Origin: Cladorhizidae sp. MBARI D1340-BT2
Taxonomy: Eukaryota; Porifera; Demospongiae; Poecilosclerida; Cladorhizidae
DNA length: 64,000 bases
Direction of reading: 5' to 3'
Assembly (NCBI GenBank): GCA_028752905.1
Contig: JAQNBH010000013.1
Span: 22,255,477-22,319,476 of the forward strand
This document shows positions 9,158 to 22,784 of this stretch, one piece after another. Position 1 is the stretch's first letter, and each line of letters opens with the position of its first letter. The notes below the pieces were generated by a model that worked only from the letters and a program-made list of their open reading frames with translations, was not told the DNA's origin and ran no database searches. The translations under genes and the position numbers were made by a program.

Positions 9158-9729
9158 GTGAAGTGTGGATAATCTACGAAGCTAACATGTTTAGCATCAA
9201 GTAAGAGTACAATTCATAACTGCCCTAATTAACAAGACCAAAGTCCCAGATTTTGTCAACTGATAGAGAAGGCCCTTATCTGCAACATATCAACAGATTA
9301 TCAATAAATGTAGTGGTTTTTCACTGGCAGGCCACCGCTTTGGCAACTGGAAAACGCCAGGAAATATCGCAAACCTTACCACTTCAAATCACCATAACTT
9401 GCTAATACTTAGAGTACTCAAACTTTTGGCACGTAGAAAAGACAGATAATTAGAAGGGCTATCCGGTGATATAAAAATTATCTTTTTTGGGTAAAGTGTA
9501 GAACAGTTATGAGCTTTACGGCAAAAAAACAAGATTTTTGGGGGGAAAATGAGAAACATAATTATAGACCAAATTAGGGCAAATATCAAGATAGAGAACA
9601 CATAATGAAACCTATCATTCGAATCATATCAAGTCCATTACAGTGAAGTGTGCAGAATATATGGATGTTTGTATCAAGAGAGAGCACTTAGAGAGTCCTA
9701 TCTTAATAGCTTTACATCAAGTCTATTCA
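9158..9729 (+). repeat. Unit 11, class S (572-bp form)
   Basis: Beta core, CACGTAGAAAAG, and a 4-bp insertion giving ACATAATTATAGACC near the right end of the insert. Confidence 0.95.
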
Positions 9730-10824
9730 GTGAAGTGTGGATAATCTACGAAGCTAACATGTTTAGCATCAAGTAAGAGTACAATTCATAACTGCCCTAA
9801 TTAACAAGACCATGTCCCAGATTTTGTCAACTGATAGAGAAGGCCCTTATCTGCAACATGTCAACAGATTATCAATAAATGTAGTGGTTTTTCACTGGCA
9901 GGCCACCGCTTTGGCAACTGGAAAACGCCAGGAAATATCGCAAACCTTACCACTTCAAATCACCATAACTTGCTAATACTTAGAGTACTCAAACTTTTGG
10001 CACGTACAAAAGACAGATAATTAGAAGGGCTATCCGGTGATATAAAAATTATCTTTTTTGGGTAAAGTTTAGAACAGTTATGAGCTTTACGGCAAAAAAA
10101 CAAGATTTTTTGGGGGGAAATGAGAAACATATAGACCAAATTAGGGCAAATATCAAGATAGAGAACACATAATGAAACCTATCATTCGAATCATATCAAG
10201 TCCATTACAGTGAAGTTTGCAGAATATTATGGATGTTTGATATCAACAGAGAGCACAGGGAGAGACCAATCTTAATAGATATATATCAAGTTTATTCAGT
10301 GAAGTGTGGAGAATCTATGAAGCTAACCTGTCTAGCATCAAGATAGAGAACACATAGAGAAACCTATCATTCGAGTCATATCAAGTCCATTACAGTGAAG
10401 TATGCATAATAAATGTTTTTTTTGTATCAACAGAGAGCACAGAGAGAGACCTGTCTTAATAGCTATATATCAATGAAGTTTGGAGAATCCATGAAGCTAA
10501 CATATTTAGCATCAAGAGAGAGCAGAGAGAAACCTATCTTGTGATTCTATCAAGTCCATTACTGTGAAGTATGCAGAATATACGGATGTTTGGTATCAAG
10601 AGAGAGAACAGAGAGAGGCCTACCTTTAGAGCTATATATCAAGTCTATTAATTGAAGTGTAGAGAATCTATGAAGCTAACATATTTAGCACAAGATAGAG
10701 AACACTGAGAGATACCTATCTTGCAAGTCCATTACAGTGAAGTGTGCAGAATATATGGATGTTTGGTATCAAGAGAGAGCACTTAGAGAGTCCTATCTTA
10801 ATAGCTATACATCAACTATATTCA
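9730..10824 (+). repeat. Unit 12, class L
   Basis: Alpha core. B3 has AACATATTTAGCAC and the unit ends CAACTATATTCA, a combination shared with units 20 and 27. Confidence 0.95.
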
Positions 10825-11396
10825 GTGAAGTGTGGATAATCTACGAAGCTAACATGTTTAGCATCAAGTAAGAGTACAATTCATAACTGCCCTAATTAAC
10901 AAGACCAAAGTCCCAGATTTTGTCAACTGATAGAGAAGGCCCTTATCTGCAACATATCAACAGATTATCAATAAATGTAGTGGTTTTTCACTGGCAGGCC
11001 ACCGCTTTGGCAACTGGAAAACGCCAGGAAATATCGCAAACCTTACCACTTCAAATCACCATAACTTGCTAATACTTAGAGTACTCAAACTTTTGGCACG
11101 TAGAAAAGACAGATAATTAGAAGGGCTATCCGGTGATATAAAAATTATCTTTTTTGGGTAAAGTGTAGAACAGTTATGAGCTTTACGGCAAAAAAACAAG
11201 ATTTTTGGGGGGAAAATGAGAAACATAATTATAGACCAAATTAGGGCAAATATCAAGATAGAGAACACATAATGAAACCTATCATTCGAATCATATCAAG
11301 TCCATTACAGTGAAGTGTGCAGAATATATGGATGTTTGTATCAAGAGAGAGCACTTAGAGAGTCCTATCTTAATAGCTTTACATCAAGTCTATTCA
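10825..11396 (+). repeat. Unit 13, class S (572-bp form)
   Basis: Same AATT insertion and GTAGAAAAG as unit 11, 1667 bp away. Confidence 0.95.
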
Positions 11397-12491
11397 GTGA
11401 AGTGTGGATAATCTACGAAGCTAACATGTTTAGCATCAAGTAAGAGTACAATTCATAACTGCCCTAATTAACAAGACCATGTCCCAGATTTTGTCAACTG
11501 ATAGAGAAGGCCCTTATCTGCAACATGTCAACAGATTATCAATAAATGTAGTGGTTTTTCACTGGCAGGCCACCGCTTTGGCAACTGGAAAACGCCAGGA
11601 AATATCGCAAACCTTACCACTTCAAATCACCATAACTTGCTAATACTTAGAGTACTCAAACTTTTGGCACGTACAAAAGACAGATAATTAGAAGGGCTAT
11701 CCGGTGATATAAAAATTATCTTTTTTGGGTAAAGTGTAGAACAGTTATGAGCTTTACGGCAAAAAAACAAGATTTTTTGGGGGGAAATGAGAAACATATA
11801 GACCAAATTAGGGCAAATATCAAGATAGAGAACACATAATGAAACCTATCATTCGAATCATATCAAGTCCATTACAGTGAAGTTTGCAGAATATTATGGA
11901 TGTTTGATATCAACAGAGAGCACAGGGAGAGACCAATCTTAATAGATATATATCAAGTTTATTCAGTGAAGTGTGGAGAATCTATGAAGCTAACCTGTCT
12001 AGCATCAAGATAGAGAACACATAGAGAAACCTATCATTCGAGTCATATCAAGTCCATTACAGTGAAGTATGCATAATAAATGTTTTTTTTGTATCAACAG
12101 AGAGCACAGAGAGAGACCTGTCTTAATAGCTATATATCAATGAAGTTTGGAGAATCCATGAAGCTAACATATTTAGCATCAAGAGAGAGCAGAGAGAAAC
12201 CTATCTTGTGATTCTATCAAGTCCATTACTGTGAAGTATGCAGAATATACGGATGTTTGGTATCAAGAGAGAGAACAGAGAGAGGCCTACCTTTAGAGCT
12301 ATATATCAAGTCTATTAATTGAAGTGTAGAGAATCTATGAAGCTAACATGTTTAGCACAAGATAGAGAACACTGAGAGATACCTATCTTGCAAGTCCATT
12401 ACAGTGAAGTGTGCAGAATATATGGATGTTTGGTATCAAGAGAGAGCACTTAGAGAGTCCTATCTTAATAGCTATACATCAACTCTATTCA
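11397..12491 (+). repeat. Unit 14, class L
   Basis: Alpha core, GTGTAGAAC form, A3-long ending CAACTCTATTCA. Pairs with unit 22 at an offset of 7532 bp. Confidence 0.95.
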
Positions 12492-13402
12492 GTGAAGTGT
12501 GGATAATCTACGAAGCTAACATGTTTACCATCAAGTAAGAGTACAATTCATAACTGCCCTAATTAACAAGACCAAAGTCCCAGATTTTGTCAACTGATAG
12601 AGAAGGCCCTTATCTGCAACATATCAACAGATTATCAATAAATGTAGTGGTTTTTCACTGGCAGGCCACCGCTTTGGCAACTGGAAAACGCCAGGAAATA
12701 TCGCAAACCTTACCACTTCAAATCACCATAACTTGCTAATACTTAGAGTACTCAAACTTTTGGCACATACAAAAGACAGATAATTAGAAGGGCTATCCGG
12801 TGATATAAAAATTATCTTTTTTGGGTAAAGTGTAGAACAGTTATGAGCTTTACGGCAAAAAAAACAAGATTTTTGGGGGGAAAATGAGAAACATATAGAC
12901 CAAATTAGGGCAAATATCAAGATAGAGAACACATAATGAAACCTATCATTCGAATCATATCAAGTCCATTACAGTGAAGTATGCATAATAAATGGGTTTT
13001 TGGTATCAACAGAGAGCACAGAGAGAGACCTGTCTTAATAGCTATATATCAATGATGTTTGGAGAATCCATGAAGCTAACATATTTAGCATCAAGAGAGA
13101 GCAGAGAGAAACCTATCTTGTGATTCTATCAAGTCCATTACTGTGAAGTATGCAGAATATACGGATGTTTGGTATCAAGAGAGAGAACAGAGAGAGGCCT
13201 ACCTTTAGAGCTATATATCAAGTCTATTAATTGAAGTGTAGAGAATCTATGAAGCTAACATGTTTAGCACAAGATAGAGAACACTGAGAGATACCTATCT
13301 TGCAAGTCCATTACAGTGAAGTGTGCAGAATATATGGATGTTTGTATCAAGAGAGAGCACTTAGAGAGTCCTATCTTAATAGCTTTACATCAAGTCTATT
13401 CA
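12492..13402 (+). repeat. Unit 15, class M
   Basis: Beta core with GTTTACCATC; B2 of the ATGATG form; ends in A3-short. The only M unit within the L-rich zone. Confidence 0.95.
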
Positions 13403-14497
13403 GTGAAGTGTGGATAATCTACGAAGCTAACATGTTTAGCATCAAGTAAGAGTACAATTCATAACTGCCCTAATTAACAAGACCATGTCCCAGATTTTGT
13501 CAACTGATAGAGAAGGCCCTTATCTGCAACATGTCAACAGATTATCAATAAATGTAGTGGTTTTTCACTGGCAGGCCACCGCTTTGGCAACTGGAAAACG
13601 CCAGGAAATATCGCAAACCTTACCACTTCAAATCACCATAACTTGCTAATACTTAGAGTACTCAAACTTTTGGCACATACAAAAGACAGATAATTAGAAG
13701 GGCTATCCGGTGATATAAAAATTATCTTTTTTGGGTAAAGTTTAGAACAGTTATGAGCTTTACGGCAAAAAAACAAGATTTTTTGGGGGAAAATGAGAAA
13801 CATATAGACCAAATTAGGGCAAATATCAAGATAGAGAACACATAATGAAACCTATCATTCGAATCATATCAAGTCCATTACAGTGAAGTTTGCAGAATAT
13901 TATGGATGTTTGATATCAACAGAGAGCACAGGGAGAGACCAATCTTAATAGATATATATCAAGTTTATTCAGTGAAGTGTGGAGAATCTATGAAGCTAAC
14001 CTGTCTAGCATCAAGATAGAGAACACATAGAGAAACCTATCATTCGAGTCATATCAAGTCCATTACAGTGAAGTATGCATAATAAATGTTTTTTTTGTAT
14101 CAACAGAGAGCACAGAGAGAGACCTGTCTTAATAGCTATATATCAATGAAGTTTGGAGAATCCATGAAGCTAACATATTTAGCATCAAGAGAGAGCAGAG
14201 AGAAACCTATCTTGTGATTCTATCAAGTCCATTACTGTGAAGTATGCAGAATATACGGATGTTTGGTATCAAGAGAGAGAACAGAGAGAGGCCTACCTTT
14301 AGAGCTATATATCAAGTCTATTAATTGAAGTGTAGAGAATCTATGAAGCTAACATGTTTAGCACAAGATAGAGAACACTGAGAGATACCTATCTTGCAAG
14401 TCCATTACAGTGAAGTGTGCAGAATATATGGATGTTTGGTATCAAGAGAGAGCACTTAGAGAGTCCTATCTTAATAGCTATACATCAACTCTATTCA
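13403..14497 (+). repeat. Unit 16, class L
   Basis: Alpha core following an M unit with A3-short, exactly as unit 9 follows unit 8. Confidence 0.95.
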
Positions 14498-15593
14498 GTG
14501 AAGTGTGGATAATCTACGAAGCTAACATGTTTACCATCAAGTAAGAGTACAATTCATAACTGCCCTAATTAACAAGACCAAAGTCCCAGATTTTGTCAAC
14601 TGATAGAGAAGGCCCTTATCTGCAACATATCAACAGATTATCAATAAATGTAGTGGTTTTTCACTGGCAGGCCACCGCTTTGGCAACTGGAAAACGCCAG
14701 GAAATATCGCAAACCTTACCACTTCAAATCACCATAACTTGCTAATACTTAGAGTACTCAAACTTTGGCACATACAAAAGACAGATAATTAGAAGGGCTA
14801 TCCGATGATATAAAAATTATCTTTTTTGGGTAAAGTGTAGAACAGTTATGAGCTTTACGGCAAAAAAAACAAGATTTTTGGGGGGAAAATGAGAAACATA
14901 TAGACCAAATTAGGGCAAATATCAAGATAGAGAACACATAATGAAACCTATCATTCGAATCATATCAAGTCCATTACAGTGAAGTTTGCAGAATATTATG
15001 GATGTTTGATATCAACAGAGAGCACAGGGAGAGACCAATCTTAATAGATATATATCAAGTTTATTCAGTGAAGTGTGGAGAATCTATGAAGCTAACCTGT
15101 CTAGCATCAAGATAGAGAACACATAGAGAAACCTATCATTCGAGTCATATCAAGTCCATTACAGTGAAGTATGCATAATAAATGTTTTTTTTGTATCAAC
15201 AGAGAGCACAGAGAGAGACCTGTCTTAATAGCTATATATCAATGAAGTTTGGAGAATCCATGAAGCTAACATATTTAGCATCAAGAGAGAGCAGAGAGAA
15301 ACCTATCTTGTGATTCTATCAAGTCCATTACTGTGAAGTATGCAGAATATACGGATGTTTGGTATCAAGAGAGAGAACAGAGAGAGGCCTACCTTTAGAG
15401 CTATATATCAAGTCTATTAATTGAAGTGTAGAGAATCTATGAAGCTAACATGTTTAGCACAAGATAGAGAACACTGAGAGATACCTATCTTGCAAGTCCA
15501 TTACAGTGAAGTGTGCAGAATATATGGATGTTTGGTATCAAGAGAGAGCACTTAGAGAGTCCTATCTTAATAGCTATACATCAACTCTATTCA
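14498..15593 (+). repeat. Unit 17, class L
   Basis: Beta core; carries CTATCCGATGA, a change not seen in other units. Confidence 0.95.
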
Positions 15594-16165
15594 GTGAAGT
15601 GTGGATAATCTACGAAGCTAACATGTTTAGCATCAAGTAAGAGTACAATTCATAACTGCCCTAATTAACAAGACCAAAGTCCCAGATTTTGTCAACTGAT
15701 AGAGAAGGCCCTTATCTGCAACATATCAACAGATTATCAATAAATGTAGTGGTTTTTCACTGGCAGGCCACCGCTTTGGCAACTGGAAAACGCCAGGAAA
15801 TATCGCAAACCTTACCACTTCAAATCACCATAACTTGCTAATACTTAGAGTACTCAAACTTTTGGCACGTAGAAAAGACAGATAATTAGAAGGGCTATCC
15901 GGTGATATAAAAATTATCTTTTTTGGGTAAAGTGTAGAACAGTTATGAGCTTTACGGCAAAAAAACAAGATTTTTGGGGGGGAAATGAGAAACATAATTA
16001 TAGACCAAATTAGGGCAAATATCAAGATAGAGAACACATAATGAAACCTATCATTCGAATCATATCAAGTCCATTACAGTGAAGTGTGCAGAATATATGG
16101 ATGTTTGTATCAAGAGAGAGCACTTAGAGAGTCCTATCTTAATAGCTTTACATCAAGTCTATTCA
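15594..16165 (+). repeat. Unit 18, class S (572-bp form)
   Basis: AATT insertion and GTAGAAAAG; G run of seven, longer than in the other 572-bp copies. Confidence 0.95.
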
Positions 16166-17260
16166 GTGAAGTGTGGATAATCTACGAAGCTAACATGTTT
16201 AGCATCAAGTAAGAGTACAATTCATAACTGCCCTAATTAACAAGACCATGTCCCAGATTTTGTCAACTGATAGAGAAGGCCCTTATCTGCAACATGTCAA
16301 CAGATTATCAATAAATATAGTGGTTTTTCACTGGCAGGCCACCGCTTTGGCAACTGGAAAACGCCAGGAAATATCGCAAACCTTACCACTTCAAATCACC
16401 ATAACTTGCTAATACTTAGAGTACTCAAACTTTTGGCACGTACAAAAGACAGATAATTAGAAGGGCTATCCGGTGATATAAAAATTATCTTTTTTGGGTA
16501 AAGTTTAGAACAGTTATGAGCTTTACGGCAAAAAAACAAGATTTTTTGGGGGGAAATGAGAAACATATAGACCAAATTAGGGCAAATATCAAGATAGAGA
16601 ACACATAATGAAACCTATCATTCGAATCATATCAAGTCCATTACAGTGAAGTTTGCAGAATATTATGGATGTTTGATATCAACAGAGAGCACAGGGAGAG
16701 ACCAATCTTAATAGATATATATCAAGTTTATTCAGTGAAGTGTGGAGAATCTATGAAGCTAACCTGTCTAGCATCAAGATAGAGAACACATAGAGAAACC
16801 TATCATTCGAGTCATATCAAGTCCATTACAGTGAAGTATGCATAATAAATGTTTTTTTTGTATCAACAGAGAGCACAGAGAGAGACCTGTCTTAATAGCT
16901 ATATATCAATGAAGTTTGGAGAATCCATGAAGCTAACATATTTAGCATCAAGAGAGAGCAGAGAGAAACCTATCTTGTGATTCTATCAAGTCCATTACTG
17001 TGAAGTATGCAGAATATACGGATGTTTGGTATCAAGAGAGAGAACAGAGAGAGGCCTACCTTTAGAGCTATATATCAAGTCTATTAATTGAAGTGTAGAG
17101 AATCTATGAAGCTAACATGTTTAGCACAAGATAGAGAACACTGAGAGATACCTATCTTGCAAGTCCATTACAGTGAAGTGTGCAGAATATATGGATGTTT
17201 GGTATCAAGAGAGAGCACTTAGAGAGTCCTATCTTAATAGCTATACATCAACTCTATTCA
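16166..17260 (+). repeat. Unit 19, class L
   Basis: Alpha core with AAATATAGTGG, the marker shared with unit 2 more than 15 kb away. Confidence 0.95.
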
Positions 17261-18356
17261 GTGAAGTGTGGATAATCTACGAAGCTAACATGTTTACCAT
17301 CAAGTAAGAGTACAATTCATAACTGCCCTAATTAACAAGACCAAAGTCCCAGATTTTGTCAACTGATAGAGAAGGCCCTTATCTGCAACATATCAACAGA
17401 TTATCAATAAATGTAGTGGTTTTTCACTGGCAGGCCACCGCTTTGGCAACTGGAAAACGCCAGGAAATATCGCAAACCTTACCACTTCAAATCACCATAA
17501 CTTGCTAATACTTAGAGTACTCAAACTTTGGCACATACAAAAGACAGATAATTAGAAGGGCTATCCGGTGATATAAAAATTATCTTTTTTGGGTAAAGTG
17601 TAGAACAGTTATGAGCTTTACGGCAAAAAAAACAAGATTTTTGGGGGGGAAATGAGAAACATATAGACCAAATTAGGGCAAATATCAAGATAGAGAACAC
17701 ATAATGAAACCTATCATTCGAATCATATCAAGTCCATTACAGTGAAGTTTGCAGAATATTATGGATGTTTGATATCAACAGAGAGCACAGGGAGAGACCA
17801 ATCTTAATAGATATATATCAAGTTTATTCAGTGAAGTGTGGAGAATCTATGAAGCTAACCTGTCTAGCATCAAGATAGAGAACACATAGAGAAACCTATC
17901 ATTCGAGTCATATCAAGTCCATTACAGTGAAGTATGCATAATAAATGTTTTTTTTGTATCAACAGAGAGCACAGAGAGAGACCTGTCTTAATAGCTATAT
18001 ATCAATGAAGTTTGGAGAATCCATGAAGCTAACATATTTAGCATCAAGAGAGAGCAGAGAGAAACCTATCTTGTGATTCTATCAAGTCCATTACTGTGAA
18101 GTATGCAGAATATACGGATGTTTGGTATCAAGAGAGAGAACAGAGAGAGGCCTACCTTTAGAGCTATATATCAAGTCTATTAATTGAAGTGTAGAGAATC
18201 TATGAAGCTAACATATTTAGCACAAGATAGAGAACACTGAGAGATACCTATCTTGCAAGTCCATTACAGTGAAGTGTGCAGAATATATGGATGTTTGGTA
18301 TCAAGAGAGAGCACTTAGAGAGTCCTATCTTAATAGCTATACATCAACTATATTCA
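17261..18356 (+). repeat. Unit 20, class L
   Basis: Beta core; B3 with AACATATTTAGCAC and terminal CAACTATATTCA, as in units 12 and 27. Confidence 0.95.
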
Positions 18357-18928
18357 GTGAAGTGTGGATAATCTACGAAGCTAACATGTTTAGCATCAAG
18401 TAAGAGTACAATTCATAACTGCCCTAATTAACAAGACCAAAGTCCCAGATTTTGTCAACTGATAGAGAAGGCCCTTATCTGCAACATATCAACAGATTAT
18501 CAATAAATGTAGTGGTTTTTCACTGGCAGGCCACCGCTTTGGCAACTGGAAAACGCCAGGAAATATCGCAAACCTTACCACTTCAAATCACCATAACTTG
18601 CTAATACTTAGAGTACTCAAACTTTTGGCACGTAGAAAAGACAGATAATTAGAAGGGCTATCCGGTGATATAAAAATTATCTTTTTTGGGTAAAGTGTAG
18701 AACAGTTATGAGCTTTACGGCAAAAAAACAAGATTTTTGGGGGGAAAATGAGAAACATAATTATAGACCAAATTAGGGCAAATATCAAGATAGAGAACAC
18801 ATAATGAAACCTATCATTCGAATCATATCAAGTCCATTACAGTGAAGTGTGCAGAATATATGGATGTTTGTATCAAGAGAGAGCACTTAGAGAGTCCTAT
18901 CTTAATAGCTTTACATCAAGTCTATTCA
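18357..18928 (+). repeat. Unit 21, class S (572-bp form)
   Basis: AATT insertion and GTAGAAAAG; copy of unit 13 at +7532 bp. Confidence 0.95.
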
Positions 18929-20023
18929 GTGAAGTGTGGATAATCTACGAAGCTAACATGTTTAGCATCAAGTAAGAGTACAATTCATAACTGCCCTAAT
19001 TAACAAGACCATGTCCCAGATTTTGTCAACTGATAGAGAAGGCCCTTATCTGCAACATGTCAACAGATTATCAATAAATGTAGTGGTTTTTCACTGGCAG
19101 GCCACCGCTTTGGCAACTGGAAAACGCCAGGAAATATCGCAAACCTTACCACTTCAAATCACCATAACTTGCTAATACTTAGAGTACTCAAACTTTTGGC
19201 ACGTACAAAAGACAGATAATTAGAAGGGCTATCCGGTGATATAAAAATTATCTTTTTTGGGTAAAGTGTAGAACAGTTATGAGCTTTACGGCAAAAAAAC
19301 AAGATTTTTTGGGGGGAAATGAGAAACATATAGACCAAATTAGGGCAAATATCAAGATAGAGAACACATAATGAAACCTATCATTCGAATCATATCAAGT
19401 CCATTACAGTGAAGTTTGCAGAATATTATGGATGTTTGATATCAACAGAGAGCACAGGGAGAGACCAATCTTAATAGATATATATCAAGTTTATTCAGTG
19501 AAGTGTGGAGAATCTATGAAGTTAACCTGTCTAGCATCAAGATAGAGAACACATAGAGAAACCTATCATTCGAGTCATATCAAGTCCATTACAGTGAAGT
19601 ATGCATAATAAATGTTTTTTTTGTATCAACAGAGAGCACAGAGAGAGACCTGTCTTAATAGCTATATATCAATGAAGTTTGGAGAATCCATGAAGCTAAC
19701 ATATTTAGCATCAAGAGAGAGCAGAGAGAAACCTATCTTGTGATTCTATCAAGTCCATTACTGTGAAGTATGCAGAATATACGGATGTTTGGTATCAAGA
19801 GAGAGAACAGAGAGAGGCCTACCTTTAGAGCTATATATCAAGTCTATTAATTGAAGTGTAGAGAATCTATGAAGCTAACATGTTTAGCACAAGATAGAGA
19901 ACACTGAGAGATACCTATCTTGCAAGTCCATTACAGTGAAGTGTGCAGAATATATGGATGTTTGGTATCAAGAGAGAGCACTTAGAGAGTCCTATCTTAA
20001 TAGCTATACATCAACTCTATTCA
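18929..20023 (+). repeat. Unit 22, class L
   Basis: Alpha core; B1 has GAAGTTAACC instead of GAAGCTAACC, shared only with unit 28. Confidence 0.95.
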
Positions 20024-20592
20024 GTGAAGTGTGGATAATCTACGAAGCTAACATGTTTACCATCAAGTAAGAGTACAATTCATAACTGCCCTAATTAACA
20101 AGACCAAAGTCCCAGATTTTGTCAACTGATAGAGAAGGCCCTTATCTGCAACATATCAACAGATTATCAATAAATGTAGTGGTTTTTCACTGGCAGGCCA
20201 CCGCTTTGGCAACTGGAAAACGCCAGGAAATATCGCAAACCTTACCACTTCAAATCACCATAACTTGCTAATACTTAGAGTACTCAAACTTTTGGCACAT
20301 ACAAAAGACAGATAATTAGAAGGGCTATCCGGTGATATAAAAATTATCTTTTTTGGGTAAAGTGTAGAACAGTTATGAGCTTTACGGCAAAAAAAACAAG
20401 ATTTTTTGGGGGAAAATGAGAAACATATAGACCAAATTAGGGCAAATATCAAGATAGAGAACACATAATGAAACCTATCATTCGAATCATATCAAGTCCA
20501 TTACAGTGAAGTTTGCAGAATATATGGATGTTTGTATCAAGAGAGAGCACTTAGAGAGTCCTATCTTAATAGCTTTACATCAAGTCTATTCA
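20024..20592 (+). repeat. Unit 23, class S (569-bp form)
   Basis: Beta core resembling unit 15. Its A module starts GTGAAGTTTGCAG, as A0 does, but continues as A3-short; a possible A0/A3 recombination joint. Confidence 0.93.
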
Positions 20593-21687
20593 GTGAAGTG
20601 TGGATAATCTACGAAGCTAACATGTTTAGCATCAAGTAAGAGTACAATTCATAACTGCCCTAATTAACAAGACCATGTCCCAGATTTTGTCAACTGATAG
20701 AGAAGGCCCTTATCTGCAACATGTCAACAGATTATCAATAAATGTAGTGGTTTTTCACTGGCAGGCCACCGCTTTGGCAACTGGAAAACGCCAGGAAATA
20801 TCGCAAACCTTACCACTTCAAATCACCATAACTTGCTAATACTTAGAGTACTCAAACATTTGGCACGTACAAAAGACAGATAATTAGAAGGGCTATCCGG
20901 TGATATAAAAATTATCTTTTTTGGGTAAAGTGTAGAACAGTTATGAGCTTTACGGCAAAAAAACAAGATTTTTTTGGGGGAAATGAGAAACATATAGACC
21001 AAATTAGGGCAAATATCAAGATAGAGAACACATAATGAAACCTATCATTCGAATCATATCAAGTCCATTACAGTGAAGTTTGCAGAATATTATGGATGTT
21101 TGATATCAACAGAGAGCACAGGGAGAGACCAATCTTAATAGATATATATCAAGTTTATTCAGTGAAGTGTGGAGAATCTATGAAGCTAACCTGTCTAGCA
21201 TCAAGATAGAGAACACATAGAGAAACCTATCATTCGAGTCATATCAAGTCCATTACAGTGAAGTATGCATAATAAATGTTTTTTTTGTATCAACAGAGAG
21301 CACAGAGAGAGACCTGTCTTAATAGCTATATATCAATGAAGTTTGGAGAATCCATGAAGCTAACATATTTAGCATCAAGAGAGAGCAGAGAGAAACCTAT
21401 CTTGTGATTCTATCAAGTCCATTACTGTGAAGTATGCAGAATATACGGATGTTTGGTATCAAGAGAGAGAACAGAGAGAGGCCTACCTTTAGAGCTATAT
21501 ATCAAGTCTATTAATTGAAGTGTAGAGAATCTATGAAGCTAACATGTTTAGCACAAGATAGAGAACACTGAGAGATACCTATCTTGCAAGTCCATTACAG
21601 TGAAGTGTGCAGAATATATGGATGTTTGGTATCAAGAGAGAGCACTTAGAGAGTCCTATCTTAATAGCTATACATCAACTCTATTCA
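20593..21687 (+). repeat. Unit 24, class L
   Basis: Alpha core with the private CAAACATTTGG and a seven-T, five-G tract. Confidence 0.95.
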
Positions 21688-22784
21688 GTGAAGTGTGGAT
21701 AATCTACGAAGCTAACATGTTTACCATCAAGTAAGAGTACAATTCATAACTGCCCTAATTAACAAGACCAAAGTCCCAGATTTTGTCAACTGATAGAGAA
21801 GGCCCTTATCTGCAACATATCAACAGATTATCAATAAATGTAGTGGTTTTTCACTGGCAGGCCACCGCTTTGGCAACTGGAAAACGCCAGGAAATATCGC
21901 AAACCTTACCACTTCAAATCACCATAACTTGCTAATACTTAGAGTACTCAAACTTTTGGCACATACAAAAGACAGATAATTAGAAGGGCTATCCGGTGAT
22001 ATAAAAATTATCTTTTTTGGGTAAAGTGTAGAACAGTTATGAGCTTTACGGCAAAAAAAACAAGATTTTTGGGGGGGGAATGAGAAACATATAGACCAAA
22101 TTAGGGCAAATATCAAGATAGAGAACACATAATGAAACCTATCATTCGAATCATATCAAGTCCATTACAGTGAAGTTTGCAGAATATTATGGATGTTTGA
22201 TATCAACAGAGAGCACAGGGAGAGACCAATCTTAATAGATATATATCAAGTTTATTCAGTGAAGTGTGGAGAATCTATGAAGCTAACCTGTCTAGCATCA
22301 AGATAGAGAACACATAGAGAAACCTATCATTCGAGTCATATCAAGTCCATTACAGTGAAGTATGCATAATAAATGTTTTTTTTGTATCAACAGAGAGCAC
22401 AGAGAGAGACCTGTCTTAATAGCTATATATCAATGAAGTTTGGAGAATCCATGAAGCTAACATATTTAGCATCAAGAGAGAGCAGAGAGAAACCTATCTT
22501 GTGATTCTATCAAGTCCATTACTGTGAAGTATGCAGAATATACGGATGTTTGGTATCAAGAGAGAGAACAGAGAGAGGCCTACCTTTAGAGCTATATATC
22601 AAGTCTATTAATTGAAGTGTAGAGAATCTATGAAGCTAACATGTTTAGCACAAGATAGAGAACACTGAGAGATACCTATCTTGCAAGTCCATTACAGTGA
22701 AGTGTGCAGAATATATGGATGTTTGGTATCAAGAGAGAGCACTTAGAGAGTCCTATCTTAATAGCTATACATCAACTCTATTCA
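21688..22784 (+). repeat. Unit 25, class L (1097 bp, longest)
   Basis: Beta core; the extra length comes from an A run of eight and a G run of eight in the homopolymer tract. Confidence 0.95.
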
